Shown: one piece after another, positions 30,557 through 41,412 of the stretch | How positions within the stretch are numbered: position 1 is the first letter of the stretch | How the letters are laid out: every line of letters begins with the position of its first letter | Origin: Rebecca billardiae RCC1528 | Taxonomy: Eukaryota > Haptophyta | DNA: 64,000 nucleotides | Reading direction: 5' to 3' | Assembly (NCBI GenBank): GCA_965240325.2 | Contig: OZ251227.1 | Coordinates: forward strand, 496,001-560,000 | Position numbers and translations under genes: made by a program | Notes under the pieces: generated by a model | Seen by the model: the letters and a program-made list of their open reading frames with translations, nothing else | Database searches by the model: none | What the model was told of the DNA's origin: nothing

Positions 30557-32563
30557 CTATGCGAGAAAGGGCGACACGTCTATGTGACCAATGGCCAGCC
30601 CGTTGATGTGCCGCTCGCCTCGAGGGAGCACGCCATTCGAGCGCTCGAGCGTGCGCACGAGGCTGCAGAGGTCAGCGTCGAGCACGCGGAGCCGGCGCAC
30701 GCCGCCAGCGCGCGCGCCCCAGCCCGCGCTAGCCGAGCCCGGCTCTGTGCTGGGCTGCGGAGGCCCAGCCGTGCTGCCCTCTGCCTCGGGGGCATCGATG
30801 GCATACAGCACCTTGAGCGCGTCTCGCCACGCCGATTCGGGCGCGCACCCGCCGCGAGCGCTCCCCTCCCCACCCCGCCCGGCCGCGCCCTCCGAGCAGC
30901 CGTCGCACAGCCGGCAGTAGGCGGAGAGCAGCTGCACCAGCACGCGCCCTGCCGGAGCCGCGCCGGGCTGGGCGGCGCTGCGTGCCCGGCGGAGATGGAC
31001 GGGGCGGTCGGACTCGTCGCCAGCCGGCAGCAGCTCGAAGTGGCCCACGCCAGCCTCCTCGCTCGCGCGCAGGAGCGCAGCGCCGATGGCACCGACAGCC
31101 GTCGGCGCGAGTGACGACGACGCCTCAGCCGCTGCACGCGCGCTCGCAGGCCCCGGCAGCGCGCGCTCGACGCGCCACGCCAGCAGCTGCACGTGCAGCG
31201 CGTCGTGCGTGAACGCGGTGAGCTCGGGCTCGAACCACGCGAAAGGCGGTGCGTCTGTCCGCGCCTCGGCGCCACGCTCGAGCGCGTGCGATGCCGGCGG
31301 GTCGGCCGGGAGCAGCCCAGCGCGATCGGGTGCGCGGAGCGAGGGCGGCGCCGGGGCGGGCAGCTGGAGGGGCGCTGGGGAGGAGTCCGCTGCCGAGGGT
31401 CCGAGGATGCACGCCGTCGCCTCGGCGATGCTGTCAGTGACGCGCGCGGGGAGCTGGGCCGCACCGAGCACCCAGCCGCACGCGGCACAGCGGCACAGCG
31501 CCCACCGCTGCTCGGCCGGCAGCGGAGGCGCAGCCGAGCGCACGCCTGTCGGCCGCGCGCGCTTGCGCGCCCGAGCCGCCTGCGAGCTCTGGGGCCGGCG
31601 GAGGCCATGGCTCCAGTGTGCCGCGGGCGTGCGCCCGCGGAAGACGAGCGAAGCGCGCTGCGTGCCACCGCCCGGCCTCCCCTCCTCGCCCTCGGCGTAA
31701 TGCAGCGCGGCGGGCGTGCACCGCTCCGCCCTGAGCAGGACCCAGGCCTCGCACCCAAACGCACCACCGCCGCTCTCGCGCACACGATCGCGCACGCCCG
31801 TGCCGCCGCGCGCGCGCACGGGGTGGGCTGGGGCGTCGTCGGCGGGCGAAGGGAGGCGCGATGCGGCGCCTCGGCCGCGCGAGCCCGCGCTGCTCAGCCT
31901 ACGCGGCGCCTCGGCCTCCGCCGCCACCGCCGCCGCCTCCGGTGCCGGCGGTGCGTCAGCGGCCGGCAGGTCTGCCGCCGGCAGGAACATCCGATCCCAC
32001 GCGCACGACTCGCCCTCGCACGCGCACGTGATGTCCGCGAGCTCGTGGGCCGGCATGCGCGGGAGCTCGTGGACGGGTCCGATGCACTCGGGCACGATCA
32101 CCGCGTCGCATGCGCTGCAGCAAAGCTGCGTGCTCGCGGCCGAACACTTGCGCACACGCCGCCTCATGTCAGCAGCTCGCAGGTCGAAGCGAGTACGCTC
32201 ACGCACCGCCGCCGCGTCTGTGGGCACTTGGACGAGCGCCTGCGTTCCTTCGCGCACGAACGGGATGTGCACCGTCCAGTGCTGTGCGCCCACGCGTGAC
32301 ACGCGCGCGCTCCCCAGATCGGGAGTCGCGTCGTCGTCGCGCGGGACGCGAACGAGCGCGCGGCCGCGATCGACGTGCTGTTCGCCGTCTATCGTGCTGA
32401 GGCCGAGGTCGATCTCGAGCACGGCTTCACGCAGCTCCATGCAAAGGCTGCGGACAGCCTCGCCGTCACCCCCCAAAGCCAGACGCACCACGAGCGCGTG
32501 GGCATGCGCAAGGCGCTCGGCCTGCCACGCGACCGCGGCCGCCATGCTGCCGGTCGGGTCCAT
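30557..32563 (-). CDS. UBE3D-like (HECT_2 family) E3 ubiquitin ligase
   Basis: 668 residues, one exon. The starting ATG at 32563 sits about 5 bp from the inner end of repeat copy B. Family features are a Cys pair in an N-terminal block (LCCSACDAVIVPE), a central Cys pair (LCRCAACGWVLGAAQLP), the LKVLY element near the C-terminus and the closing pattern LERSNGVLPRGERHINGLAIG. These match UBE3D/Ipa1, an E2-binding protein reported to act on mitotic and mRNA 3'-end factors. Human UBE3D is 389 aa; the extra length is Ala/Arg/Gly-rich insertions (for example ~residues 195-290). The assignment rests on order and spacing of motifs, so it is probable rather than certain. An internal ATG (MAAAVAW, six codons downstream) could also start. 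Confidence 0.6.
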   Translation of the reverse strand: MDPTGSMAAAVAWQAERLAHAHALVVRLALGGDGEAVRSLCMELREAVLEIDLGLSTIDGEQHVDRGRALVRVPRDDDATPDLGSARVSRVGAQHWTVHIPFVREGTQALVQVPTDAAAVRERTRFDLRAADMRRRVRKCSAASTQLCCSACDAVIVPECIGPVHELPRMPAHELADITCACEGESCAWDRMFLPAADLPAADAPPAPEAAAVAAEAEAPRRLSSAGSRGRGAASRLPSPADDAPAHPVRARGGTGVRDRVRESGGGAFGCEAWVLLRAERCTPAALHYAEGEEGRPGGGTQRASLVFRGRTPAAHWSHGLRRPQSSQAARARKRARPTGVRSAAPPLPAEQRWALCRCAACGWVLGAAQLPARVTDSIAEATACILGPSAADSSPAPLQLPAPAPPSLRAPDRAGLLPADPPASHALERGAEARTDAPPFAWFEPELTAFTHDALHVQLLAWRVERALPGPASARAAAEASSSLAPTAVGAIGAALLRASEEAGVGHFELLPAGDESDRPVHLRRARSAAQPGAAPAGRVLVQLLSAYCRLCDGCSEGAAGRGGEGSARGGCAPESAWRDALKVLYAIDAPEAEGSTAGPPQPSTEPGSASAGWGARAGGVRRLRVLDADLCSLVRTLERSNGVLPRGERHINGLAIGHIDVSPFLA

Positions 32564-32567
32564 TTGT

Positions 32568-34460
32568 TTTTCCGCGGGGGGGGCACGCCCGGATTTAACC
32601 GTGCCGCCCCCGCGGGCGGCTTTGTGCAACATCAAGGAGAGTCCGGACGCTTCTCGTCGCCGCCAAGTGCGGGGACCCCTCGCGACGGCCGCGCCGCCGC
32701 GCGTAAGGGTGGCGACCCGCGCCTCGTGATAACACGCGCATTTGGCGGGGCGCGGGCGGAGCGCGCCGCGCGCGGGCGCGTCGGCCCGTACGCTCGGAGC
32801 CCCGGGCGATTTCACTCCGAGCGCGCCGCGCCGCGCCCGTCGCGCCGCGCCACGGCGTGCGCCGTGCACGCGTTCAGTGCGGCTCGGGTGCCGCGCGCCG
32901 CCGCGGAGCGGAAAGAGAGCCGGGAGCGGGTGCGCTGGCGCGGGCGGGGTGTGGAGGCACGCTACGGGAGTCTACCTCTCGTGCCGCGCGCGCGCGCCCG
33001 CTCGGCGCCGTCGCTTGCTCGGCCGTAGGCGTCCAAGCGTCGATGGTTGGCCTCGCTGTCGAGAACCGAGCTAAAGGGGGCCGCCGGGGGGCCGATGCGG
33101 GTAACGCTTGACGAGACCGAGCACGGTGCTGACGAGACCGAATACGCACCGGCACCGGCCCATGGAAGCCCGCCGCGCGCTGCGGCCGCGCACATCAGGC
33201 GGGGCGCGCACGGAGTCCGCCGCGCGTGGGGGCCTCAGCCAGTACGCTCAGGCCCCCGGGGGAAGCACATGCGACCTCGCCGCGCCGCGCCCGTCGCGCC
33301 GCGCCACGGCGTGAGCAGTGCGTCCCGGTTCGACCAGGGTCGCGGCGCGCGCCGCTGCGCGCTACCACTCTGGGGCGGATGGTGCGCGCCGCGCGCGCGG
33401 GGGCGGCTTGTGGAGGCGGGCGGTGACGGCCCGGCTCGTCTGCTGCGCGCGCGCCGCCCTGCGTTGCGTCCTGAACTCTCCGTGCTCGCATGGTGCGGAT
33501 GCTGCACGAGAGCCAGTGCTGTGACTGTCTGTGATGGGCTGGGCTGGGCTGCTAGGCGGCTGCGGGCCTCCCGTGTGGGTTGGATGGATGCCCGCTGCGA
33601 CGCTGGCCGCAGGATTGCGTCCTTCCGCTTTGCCTTGCCCTTGGCAGCTGCGCCACCGTTGTGTGGCATGTGCTGCCAGCGCGGCAGAAGCTGTCCGCCT
33701 GCTCGCGCGAGGCTGGCTCCTCGGGCGGCTGGATGACCACAATCGCGGATGGCTTGGTGCGGACGGGGTGGTCTTGGTCCCCTGTCTCATCGCCAGCACG
33801 TTGCGGCTGCAGCAGTCGCAGGCGTGTCTGCTTGATGGGCTCCGGCCGGCTGCCCAGACTCCGTTTTACCTTTCACATCTGGGCGCTGGGGCAGTGAGCT
33901 GGTGTCAGGTGTGACGCCGGGCATCAAGCCTGAATCGGCAGGGAGGCGGAGGGAGTGCACCACGTGAATTAACGTGCGACTCGTGCGACAGGTGCCTGGT
34001 GACGTCTCGCCGTATGGCCACTTGTGGGCCAACCGGCCAGTGCACGGAGCGGTTGGCTCGCTTGCACTGCGTCTGCGGCGCCTGGCCGGCACCAGGGCAC
34101 GTTCGTAAGATTCGTATAGTTTACAGCGGATCGTGTCAGACGTCACAGCCGATTGATGCGCGTCAGTCAGGTTAGCCAGCACGAGCACAGCCAGGGGGAA
34201 GCTATGCCGGAGCCCGAAGTCGTGCTCATGCTGCACAGGTGGCACCACACCGCACACGAGGACTCGCCGGCTGTGGGCTGGTCACTCCGTCACTCGCATG
34301 GGCCACACCTCCGACCTCGACTGTCTCCTATGCTGGAACCAGAGATCGTCGTCTAGAAGGTGAGGGAACCTTGCGGGATGGTCACGTCGCTGGACGGACA
34401 GAGGGAGCGCTGCTGAGGGCTCGGACCATTTCTTCTTTACGGTTATCCAAGGTTTTACAG
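32568..34460 (-). repeat. 1.9-kb dispersed repeat, copy B (inverted relative to 15698-17603)
   Basis: Reverse-complement counterpart of copy A. The CCCCCGCGGAA end lies at 32568-32580, immediately upstream of the UBE3D-like start codon. The GATAACCGTAAAGAAG end lies near 34440-34455, next to unique sequence leading to the minisatellite. It differs from copy A by substitutions, small indels and loss of a ~41-bp segment. No target-site duplication or transposase was seen. Confidence 0.85.
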
Positions 34461-34555
34461 TCCGATACGGTGCGGTGCGGCTCTCGAGTAGTTGGATCAC
34501 GCGGGCGTCGCTCAGAATGTCGCCGGGCCGGGGTGAAATTGGATGCGCGCCTGCG

Positions 34556-35050
34556 GCCTTCGGCGAGTCCAACTACTACTAACTTCGGCGAGTCCAACTA
34601 CTACTAACTTCGGCGAGTCCAACTACTACTAATTTCGGCGAGTCCAACTACTACTAACTTCGGCGAGTCCAACTACTACTACTAACTTCGGCGAGTCCCA
34701 CTACTACTAACTTCGGCGAGTCCAACTACTACTAACTTCGGCGAGTCCAACTACTACTAACTTTGGCGAGTCCAACTACTACTACTAACTTCGGCGAGTC
34801 CAACTAGTTACTACTAACTTCGGCGAGTCCAACTACTACTAACTTCGGCGAGTCCCACTACTACTAACTTCGGCGAGTCCAACTACTACTAACTTCGGCG
34901 AGTCCAACTACTACTACTAACTTCGGCGAGTCCAACTACTACTAACTTCGGCGAGTCCAACTACTACTAACTTCGGCGAGTCCAACTACTACCAACTTCG
35001 GCGAGTCCAACTACTACTAACTACGGCGAGTCCAACTACTACTAACTTCG
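34556..35050. repeat. 25-bp minisatellite, about 19 copies
   Basis: Tandem array of the unit AACTTCGGCGAGTCCAACTA plus CTACT, with occasional 28-bp units carrying one extra ACT and single-base variants (for example CCCACT, TTTGGC, ACGGCG). The unit contains CTACTAAC. It is followed to ~35210 by degenerate ACCATC/CATCCACC-type sequence. It is non-coding in all frames at scale. Confidence 0.95.
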
Positions 35051-35498
35051 GCCACAACATCATCCACCAGCTGCTGACCAAGAACAGGCTACACCATCGT
35101 CCACCATGACCAGCCACTGACCAAGTAGGCGACGACATCATCCGCACCAGCTGCTGCCCAAGTAGCGGGGACGGCCTGGCCGACGCCAACATGCTCTCTC
35201 GCCTTTGATTTCGTACCCATGCACTTCCTGGTGGGCCTGACGACGTCCGGACGACGACAACAACGACATCCGCCATGGGGACCAACATCAACGTGCTCAC
35301 ACCACTGCCACTGCTGCAAGCTTCGACCAGTACCACTACAGACGAATCAGGAGAGCTGCGCCCTCGTGCCTGTGTCTTTAAATCATAGAATTAGTCCGAT
35401 AATTGCGGGCGTCAATCTCGCCTGCCTGAGCTGTGTGCGTCTCTTATTCGGTAGTAAACTGTATGCAACGTACCGGGCCACCGGTAGGTACCGGGACG

Positions 35499-36891
35499 AT
35501 GGCGTCGTCGGCGCTCAAGAAGATCGCCATCGCAACGACTCTCTATCTATCCGACCCGTCGAAGCCGCTGCCACAAGTGACGTGCGGCCTGGTGGAATGG
35601 TGCATCAACGCCGTGCGCTTCTCTGAGCTGGACGTCATGCAGGGCCGCGTCGAGGTCGTCGTGCTGACCAACGCGCCCGACGCCGTGCGCGATGCGTGCC
35701 CGCAGCCGTCTGTGCTCCTGCGCGGTTTTGGCGAAGATTTGCTGAGCGCTGCAAAGGTTTGGGCGCAGGACTATGTGAACGAGGGTCCGGACTGGGACGC
35801 CCGCAAGACGGCTTCGTACATCAAGTGGCCCGGCCCCGGCGGCTGGCGTACCCCCCCTGACTTCAACGTGGCCAATCTTGTAAAGTGGGAGGCGGTCCGG
35901 ATGTTCGAGTACGAGTCGGTCTGGCTGCTCGATTCGGACATCGATCTCTTCGTGAAGCGTGTCCGGCCCAACCACAACGACATTGGCTTGATGGACTCCG
36001 AGCCGAGTGCCGCGCGCGCCTACTTGCTGTACCAGCTGAAGCAGGCGTGGACAGAGGGCTATGGCGCGTTCCTGCGCGGCCCCGAGCTGCTGCGCGGCTG
36101 GGCGGACCCGGGCGCGTTCATCAACGGCGGGATGATGCTCCTCAAGCCATCGCAGCGCGCCTTCGACACGGCCATCGCGCTGCTCCACTCGCTCAAGTGG
36201 AGCGTCCACTTTGGCTTCAACCACACGGGCCGGCCGGTGCAGCTGATGACGGCCGAGGAGCTGCGGGCCACCAGGGTGAGCAGCATGCAGCGCACTGACG
36301 ACTGGAACATCGTGAATGGCGACTCGGACCAGGTGCGCTGCTGGGGGGGGCGCGCACCGGGAGCCGCGGCGGCGCACGCCTCCGCGCGTGCACCAGCGCG
36401 CCAGCGCCCTGCCCATCCGTCCAGCGCGCCCACTCATCGGCAGCGCCGTCTGCCTGCTGCTCGCCGCGCGGCTGGTGCGGGCGCTTGCGCCTCAGGGGCT
36501 CTTCATCAACGTGTACGTCCTGATCCTCCATGCCGCGAGCTGGACGACGAAGCAGCACGGCCCGGCAAAGGTACACCACTACTGGAGCAAGGGGTACAAG
36601 CCTTGGCTCCAACGGAAGTGCATCGACTACTTCGTCAACGTCGGGCTCGTCGCGGACGTGACCCCAAACCGGACCGCCGCGCGGGCTGTGCATAGGCCTC
36701 TCCGCAGGTACAAGATGGTGACCACTGCGGACCCTCCAGAACGCGCCTCAAGCACGTGCTGGAAGTATCTCCGCAGCGTCGCTGCCGGCATGCTGAAGCG
36801 CAACAATCCAGCGGACCTCCACCACTGCCCGGGCCCAGACGAGCCCATGTTCCGCCGGCGTCGCCGGCGTGATCGTCGCCGCGCCCGCTAA
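35499..36891 (+). CDS. Glycosyltransferase family 8-like (glycogenin-type nucleotide-sugar transferase), two exons
   Basis: Exon 1 is 35499-36332, exon 2 is 36496-36891, giving 409 aa. The 163-nt intron (GTGCGC...CCTCAG) is phase 0. The GT-A fold catalytic motif is DSDID at 145-149 within ESVWLLDSDIDLF; such DxD aspartates hold the metal and UDP-sugar. Preceding NVANLVKWEAVRMFEYE matches the family's lead-in helix, and FINGGMMLLKPS is the acceptor-side motif. The intron removes sequence between NGDSDQ and GLFINVYV, restoring the family's DQGxxN pattern. A late HHYWSKGYKPW element corresponds to the family's H-x-G-x-x-KPW. No signal peptide is visible, and the Arg-rich tail is unusual. Its likely role is in glycogen/glucan priming or glycan modification; acceptor unknown. 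Confidence 0.82.
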
Positions 36892-37629
36892 ACGGCTGAG
36901 CCATAGTATTATTTAGGACTACTGTAGGAGGAGTGAATTGCCTGCATGCGCTGAGTGTGATTCGGGCGTTCACTGTTAGTTATGTCGTCATTCGCGGTAG
37001 CTAGTAGACGACACTGCTATAGTAGTCCGAACTGACTACACTCCGCGAGGCCTCCCGGAGTCCCGGGCCAGACGTCGGACGAGTGATGCCAGGCGGATGA
37101 TGAGTTATCATGATATATGACGACCGCGTTCCGCGTTCGTCCTTTTCCGTCACTTGCGGAACCAACGCAGTTGGGGGCCCGCGGTGGCCGTGCACTCCGT
37201 CGCAGTTGACGTACTCACCGTCGCCTGCCACTGCCAGGCTGAAACACTCCGCCACGCCCACGGCGCGGCCGAATCACTAGTCTGACTGATCTGATCCACA
37301 TCATCAACGTGATTCCAGTCGCCGCAGACCCGTGCCGCCGAGTGACACTAGGAAGTCCGGGGCAAGAGATGGAGTGCTATCTGGTACCCAAGTAACGGGG
37401 TGCTCTTCAGTTCCCGGGCTCTTTTGCACCCCAAAATGTGCACTTGCTGACCCGGCGCAGAAGGCCACTCAAAATGGTGCGCTTGAGGAACCAACCCTCG
37501 TTTGTAACTCACTAGAGAGTGAGTTGCAGCAGCCGCTGCACGTCGGCGGCAGCTTCTAACGACTACCTTCAGCGTTGATGATAGCGGTGCGGACAGCGTT
37601 GCAGACTCGCTGCAGACGACGACCGTGCG
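36892..37629. other. Intergenic region with a dispersed-repeat copy
   Basis: AT-rich at 36898-37130. 37119-37205 (GACCGCGTTCCGCG, then GCAGTTGGGGGCCCGCGGTG) is an inverted match to 49125-49212. The remainder, to 37629, has no recognised gene. Confidence 0.55.
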
Positions 37630-38545
37630 CACGTGCTAGCGAGCTCTCATTTCAGATATCGTTTTGCTGGCTGCCGTCAAGACAGCTGGTCGTCAAGGCA
37701 GCTGCGGTGCCACGGTCCAGAGTGCTGCGGACGCTAGGGCGTGTGCAACCCGCGTTGGCGCGCGCCCCTTCTGAGCCTCGGACTGTAGGAGTGGCGGAAG
37801 GCGGTAAACAGTTGCAGGTGACGTCCGGTGTGCACGAGATCCAGTCGAGCAATAACACAGATCGGCGCACCGCCGTCCGCCGTCAAGCCAGTTGCAGTAG
37901 GAGGGGTAGGCAGCCAGGTAACAACCGCGCAAAGCACGGCACGCATCAAACGCGCGCGCCTACTGAGCGAGCCTCGGACTGTAGGACTGGTGGACGGCCG
38001 TAGACAGTTGCAGGCGACGCCCGGTGTGCAGATCCAGTCGAGCAACACTGATCGGCGCGTGACGCCGTCGTGAGTTGCAGCAGCAGGGGCAGGCAGCCGG
38101 ATGACAACTGCGCAGGGCACAGCACGCAATGAGCGCGCGTGCCTACTGAGCCTCGGACTGTAGGGCTGGTGGACGGCCGTAAACAGTGGCAGGCGACGCC
38201 CGGGGCGCAGATCCAATCGAGCAACGCGGACTGGCGCGCCACCGCGTCGAGAGATGTTCAATGTAGAGAGTTGCAACCGCCGGGGCAGGTAGGTAGGTGA
38301 CAACCGCGCAGGACGCGCATCAAGCGCGCGCCTCTTGAGACCCGGCCAGGAGGGCGGCCGTGATCAGTTGCAGGCGACGCCCGTCGTGCGGATCACTCGA
38401 TCCGACTCGTCGAGCCGTCAGCGGTCAGATCACTCGTCGAGCGCTACAGAATCGGTGGCCGGCCGCACCGTCGCGAGGTGCGCAGGTGGATGACGGCCGT
38501 CGACAGTTGCAAGCGACAGGCCGTGAGCATCCTGCTCACACATCC
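37630..38545. repeat. Degenerate ~180-195-bp satellite, about five copies
   Basis: Copies are anchored by GAGCCTCGGACTGTAGG at about 37773, 37970 and 38149, with a decayed copy near 38338 and partial copies at both ends. Each contains AGTTGCAGG(C/T)GACG(C/T)CCGG, ATCCAGTCGAGCAA and GGCAGGCAGCC. Period lengths are about 196, 179 and 188 bp. Divergence among copies is considerable, so the array is old. Short frames across it are artefacts of repetition. Confidence 0.85.
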
Positions 38546-38953
38546 ACCCCGATGGTCCACACCCTCGGTCGCAGCCCCGCGGCGCCCGCGATGGCACTCT
38601 CGACCAAATCTCGACCGTCAGCCTGGCCCGAGCGGGTGCACGGACGGCCCTTATGTATCATTATTAGGCCGATGAGCTACCCCTTTGGATGACCGGCCCC
38701 GTAATAATGGATGAGCCGCGTCACACACCGAGTTCTGATAAAAACCGTAAAAGCCGCCGTCGAACCGACGGTTTGTCTAAAATACTTCGACGCAAACGAA
38801 TCAGTTTTATTTGTATTATTATAAATAGAAGTACGAATACAGTTTACTCAGAATACATTAATGATGAGAGACGCAGCCACGACAGACGAATCAGCCAATG
38901 AGGAGAGCTGCGCCTCGTGCCTGGTCGAGTCGAACCCCGTGATCATCATCATC
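38546..38953. other. Upstream region of the sulfotransferase-like gene
   Basis: AT content rises at 38690-38860 (AAAATACTTCGACGC, TTTTATTTGTATTATTATAAATAG), with a possible TATA-like TATTATAAATAG at 38816-38828. 38881-38927 carries the ACAGACGAATCA...GAGAGCTGCGCC...TCGTGCCT block also found upstream of the GT8 gene. The open frame runs through this block from 38861, but the block's presence in another promoter argues it is untranslated. Confidence 0.45.
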
Positions 38954-40162
38954 ATGATGTCATCGGCACCGGCCCGTCGACGACTTGCCATCGTCTTGGT
39001 GGTGACTGCGACCGTGTCTAGAGGGAGGGCTCGCGCCGAGATTGCCTCGCAGACGTGCGCGCGCACGGCTTATCTGCACGTGGGGCCACACAAAACCGGC
39101 TCCACTTCGCTCCAGGCGCAGCTCATCATGGGAGCAACGCCGGCGCACGAGCGGCTCGTGGGCGAGGATGGGTTTGTGATCCCTCATGGATTGCGCCCGC
39201 TGCGCGGCTGGCCGTATGGGCCGAACAAGGACCATGCGCAGCTTGCGGTCGTCCTGCAGTCCCAGTCCCAGCACCCACTCAGGGGCGTGCTGCCGTCCGA
39301 CTCCGTCGTGCGCAGCTTCTCGCGGCAGATCGAGAACGCTGCGAGCGCGGGCAAGTGCGTGCTGCTATCGTCGGAGGAGTTCAGCGTGCGCGTGAACTTT
39401 ACCGCCGTCTCGCAGCTACTCGCCCCGTTCGCGCCGGCCATCCGCGCCGTCGTCGTGCACCGCAGGTACTACGCGTGGCTCATGAGCGCCCACAACGAGC
39501 GGAGCAAGGCAGAATTCATGAGCGCCTCGCGCACGCTCGCGGACGCGGCGCGCTCGTACGTGCCGCTGGTCGACTTTCTGCGCTCGGGAGCCATCGACGG
39601 GCTGTGGGGCGCCTCCGCCCTCCCGCTCGTCGCGCGCCTCCGCGCCGCGTTCGGCGCGCGCTCCGTGGTGGTGCTCAACATGCATGCCGCCGCCTCCGTG
39701 GTCTCGCAGCTGGCGTGTCGCGGGCTGCCCGCGCCGCATGCGTGCGCCGACGTGCGGAAGCAGATGGGAAAGAAGCCGCACCTGAACACGGGGGTGAGTC
39801 TCGTGGGGCTCGACGTCCTCGCGGCAGCTACGATCCGCCAGCACGTGAGCCTTACTGAAGCTGCCACCACGACTGTGGCGGCCGCGCACGCCCGCACGCT
39901 GGAGCTCATGAAGACGCTCGGCGGCAAAGGGCCGCCGATGCGCTGCGCACCCAACTCGACGCGCGACAGGCTGCTCGACCTCACTGTTCGGGCCGAGGCG
40001 GCGCTGTTGCCACAGTGGCACGATCGCGCCGCGCTGGAGCGAGACATGGACGCCGACCTGGCTCGGCGCGGAGGGTTGTGTTCCTTTGACGCTGACGCAT
40101 CCGCGGCCAAGCGCTGGCTCAAGCTCGCCGCGCGAAGCTCAAGAAGCACGCCCAGGATGTAA
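38954..40162 (+). CDS. Sulfotransferase-like P-loop protein, secretory-pathway
   Basis: 402 residues, one exon. The N-terminus (MMSSAPARRRLAIVLVV, then TATV) is a signal anchor or signal peptide, so it likely acts in the Golgi lumen. The PAPS-binding P-loop is LHVGPHKTGSTSLQ at 41-54; its Lys47-Thr-Gly-Ser-Thr matches the 5'-phosphosulfate loop of carbohydrate sulfotransferases. KCVLLSSEEFSV followed by VVVHRRYYAWLMSAHNERSK matches the 3'-phosphate-binding Arg/Ser strand (the family's R-x-P-x-x-x-x-S-x-Y area). The acceptor is probably a polysaccharide or glycoprotein of the cell surface or scales. It lies two kilobases from the GT8 gene in the same orientation. Two adjacent ATG codons make the exact start uncertain by one residue; a longer start at 38861 is less likely. 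Confidence 0.72.
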   Translation: MMSSAPARRRLAIVLVVTATVSRGRARAEIASQTCARTAYLHVGPHKTGSTSLQAQLIMGATPAHERLVGEDGFVIPHGLRPLRGWPYGPNKDHAQLAVVLQSQSQHPLRGVLPSDSVVRSFSRQIENAASAGKCVLLSSEEFSVRVNFTAVSQLLAPFAPAIRAVVVHRRYYAWLMSAHNERSKAEFMSASRTLADAARSYVPLVDFLRSGAIDGLWGASALPLVARLRAAFGARSVVVLNMHAAASVVSQLACRGLPAPHACADVRKQMGKKPHLNTGVSLVGLDVLAAATIRQHVSLTEAATTTVAAAHARTLELMKTLGGKGPPMRCAPNSTRDRLLDLTVRAEAALLPQWHDRAALERDMDADLARRGGLCSFDADASAAKRWLKLAARSSRSTPRM

Positions 40163-41412
40163 ACCAACAGCACCTCTTCTTCGTGCGTGTGCAGACACCG
40201 CGGACGACTGCGAGTACAGTACGACGAATAACTTCGACCGCCGACGAACGTCCAGCCGAGGGCGCGCCTCAAAAACGACACTCTGATTGCCTCCTCAGCC
40301 CGGGCATGGCAGATGGCTGGCCTGCCCGTGCGGCAGCGGCGGGGCGGGCTCGACTGGTCACGGTCGCCGGTGCCGACTCGGCCGGCGGCGCGCGTGGCCG
40401 ACGGCCGCGAGAGCCGAAGGCTGACAGCCCGTCCGCGGATCGATTGGTGACGCTAAACTGCTTGTCTGTGTCGCGCCGGGGGCCGCCGCCATCACTACGC
40501 CGTACGCGGCCACGGCGGCACGCCGCTGCACGTCTTCATAGTTCATTCACAGTAGGCACAGTGTCACTGTCAGCGGCCGAGACGAGCAGCCAGCAGGCAC
40601 TTGACGTGCGGGAGCACTGTGTGTGTGAGCCACGGGCGCGCGCCGAAAGCGGTGAGTCCGTGTGGTTAAGTCGGGCTGCCGGCGCGCCGTATTAATGCTG
40701 TACTCCGTACTACTGTATCCGTGAGCCGTCTTATGACCGTGGCAGGCTCCCTGCGGCTGCGGGCCTGCGGCCACTTCTGTCCTGACTAGCTACTCATTCA
40801 TCAGTGACACTCACGACTGCGCTGTATAGCCTGCTGCCAGTCGCCCGCGTGACACGGTGACACTGAGTCTAACACTTGCTGTCTACTGTCTCACTGTGTC
40901 TGCTGAGTGCAGAGTACCTTTCGGCGGCTCGTCGCAGATCGATACTCGACGACGACGAATATATATATAAGACATCATCTGAATCTGACGACGCGAATTG
41001 TCGTGATCACGGTGATGCGCAGCATATATCATCGTCATCGTCACACCGGCCGCCCGCATAATCCCGAATCCGCCGCGAGTCACTGTCACGCCGTAACTCC
41101 CGGGTGATGACGCGACGAACGACATCATGGCGGCTATCATATATAGATGGCAGGACGTTCATACGCGCGCATGCAGCCTCCAGATGACGATATCTGCTGC
41201 GATCGGATCCGCACATACTATGCGCTGAGTAGCTGCCATGAGGGCCGTCGCGGACCGGCGTACCGCGGCTCAGCCGCTCAGCTGGGGCGCGCCGATCGAG
41301 CCCACGGTGGCGATGGTGTGGGCATGCGGGTGCGCGAGCAAGACTCGCACGTGCGCGCTCCGGCGAGACCGGTGGCGGTGTGCCGTGTGCTCACGCGTGC
41401 GTGCGGCGCTCC
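40163..41412. other. Intergenic region, convergent 3' ends
   Basis: Between the 3' ends of the sulfotransferase-like gene and PFAS. 40680-41150 is of mixed AT content with ACTGAGT/GTCACTGT words and ATATATATA at 40961-40970. 41150-41412 is GC-rich. Short frames only; nothing recognised. Confidence 0.5.

Noticed and set aside
34556-35050. Possible CRISPR array
   Set aside because: Units are directly tandem with no spacers and the genome is eukaryotic.
38929-38945. tRNA T-arm-like GGGGTTCGACTC on the minus strand
   Set aside because: No matching acceptor, D or anticodon stems around it.
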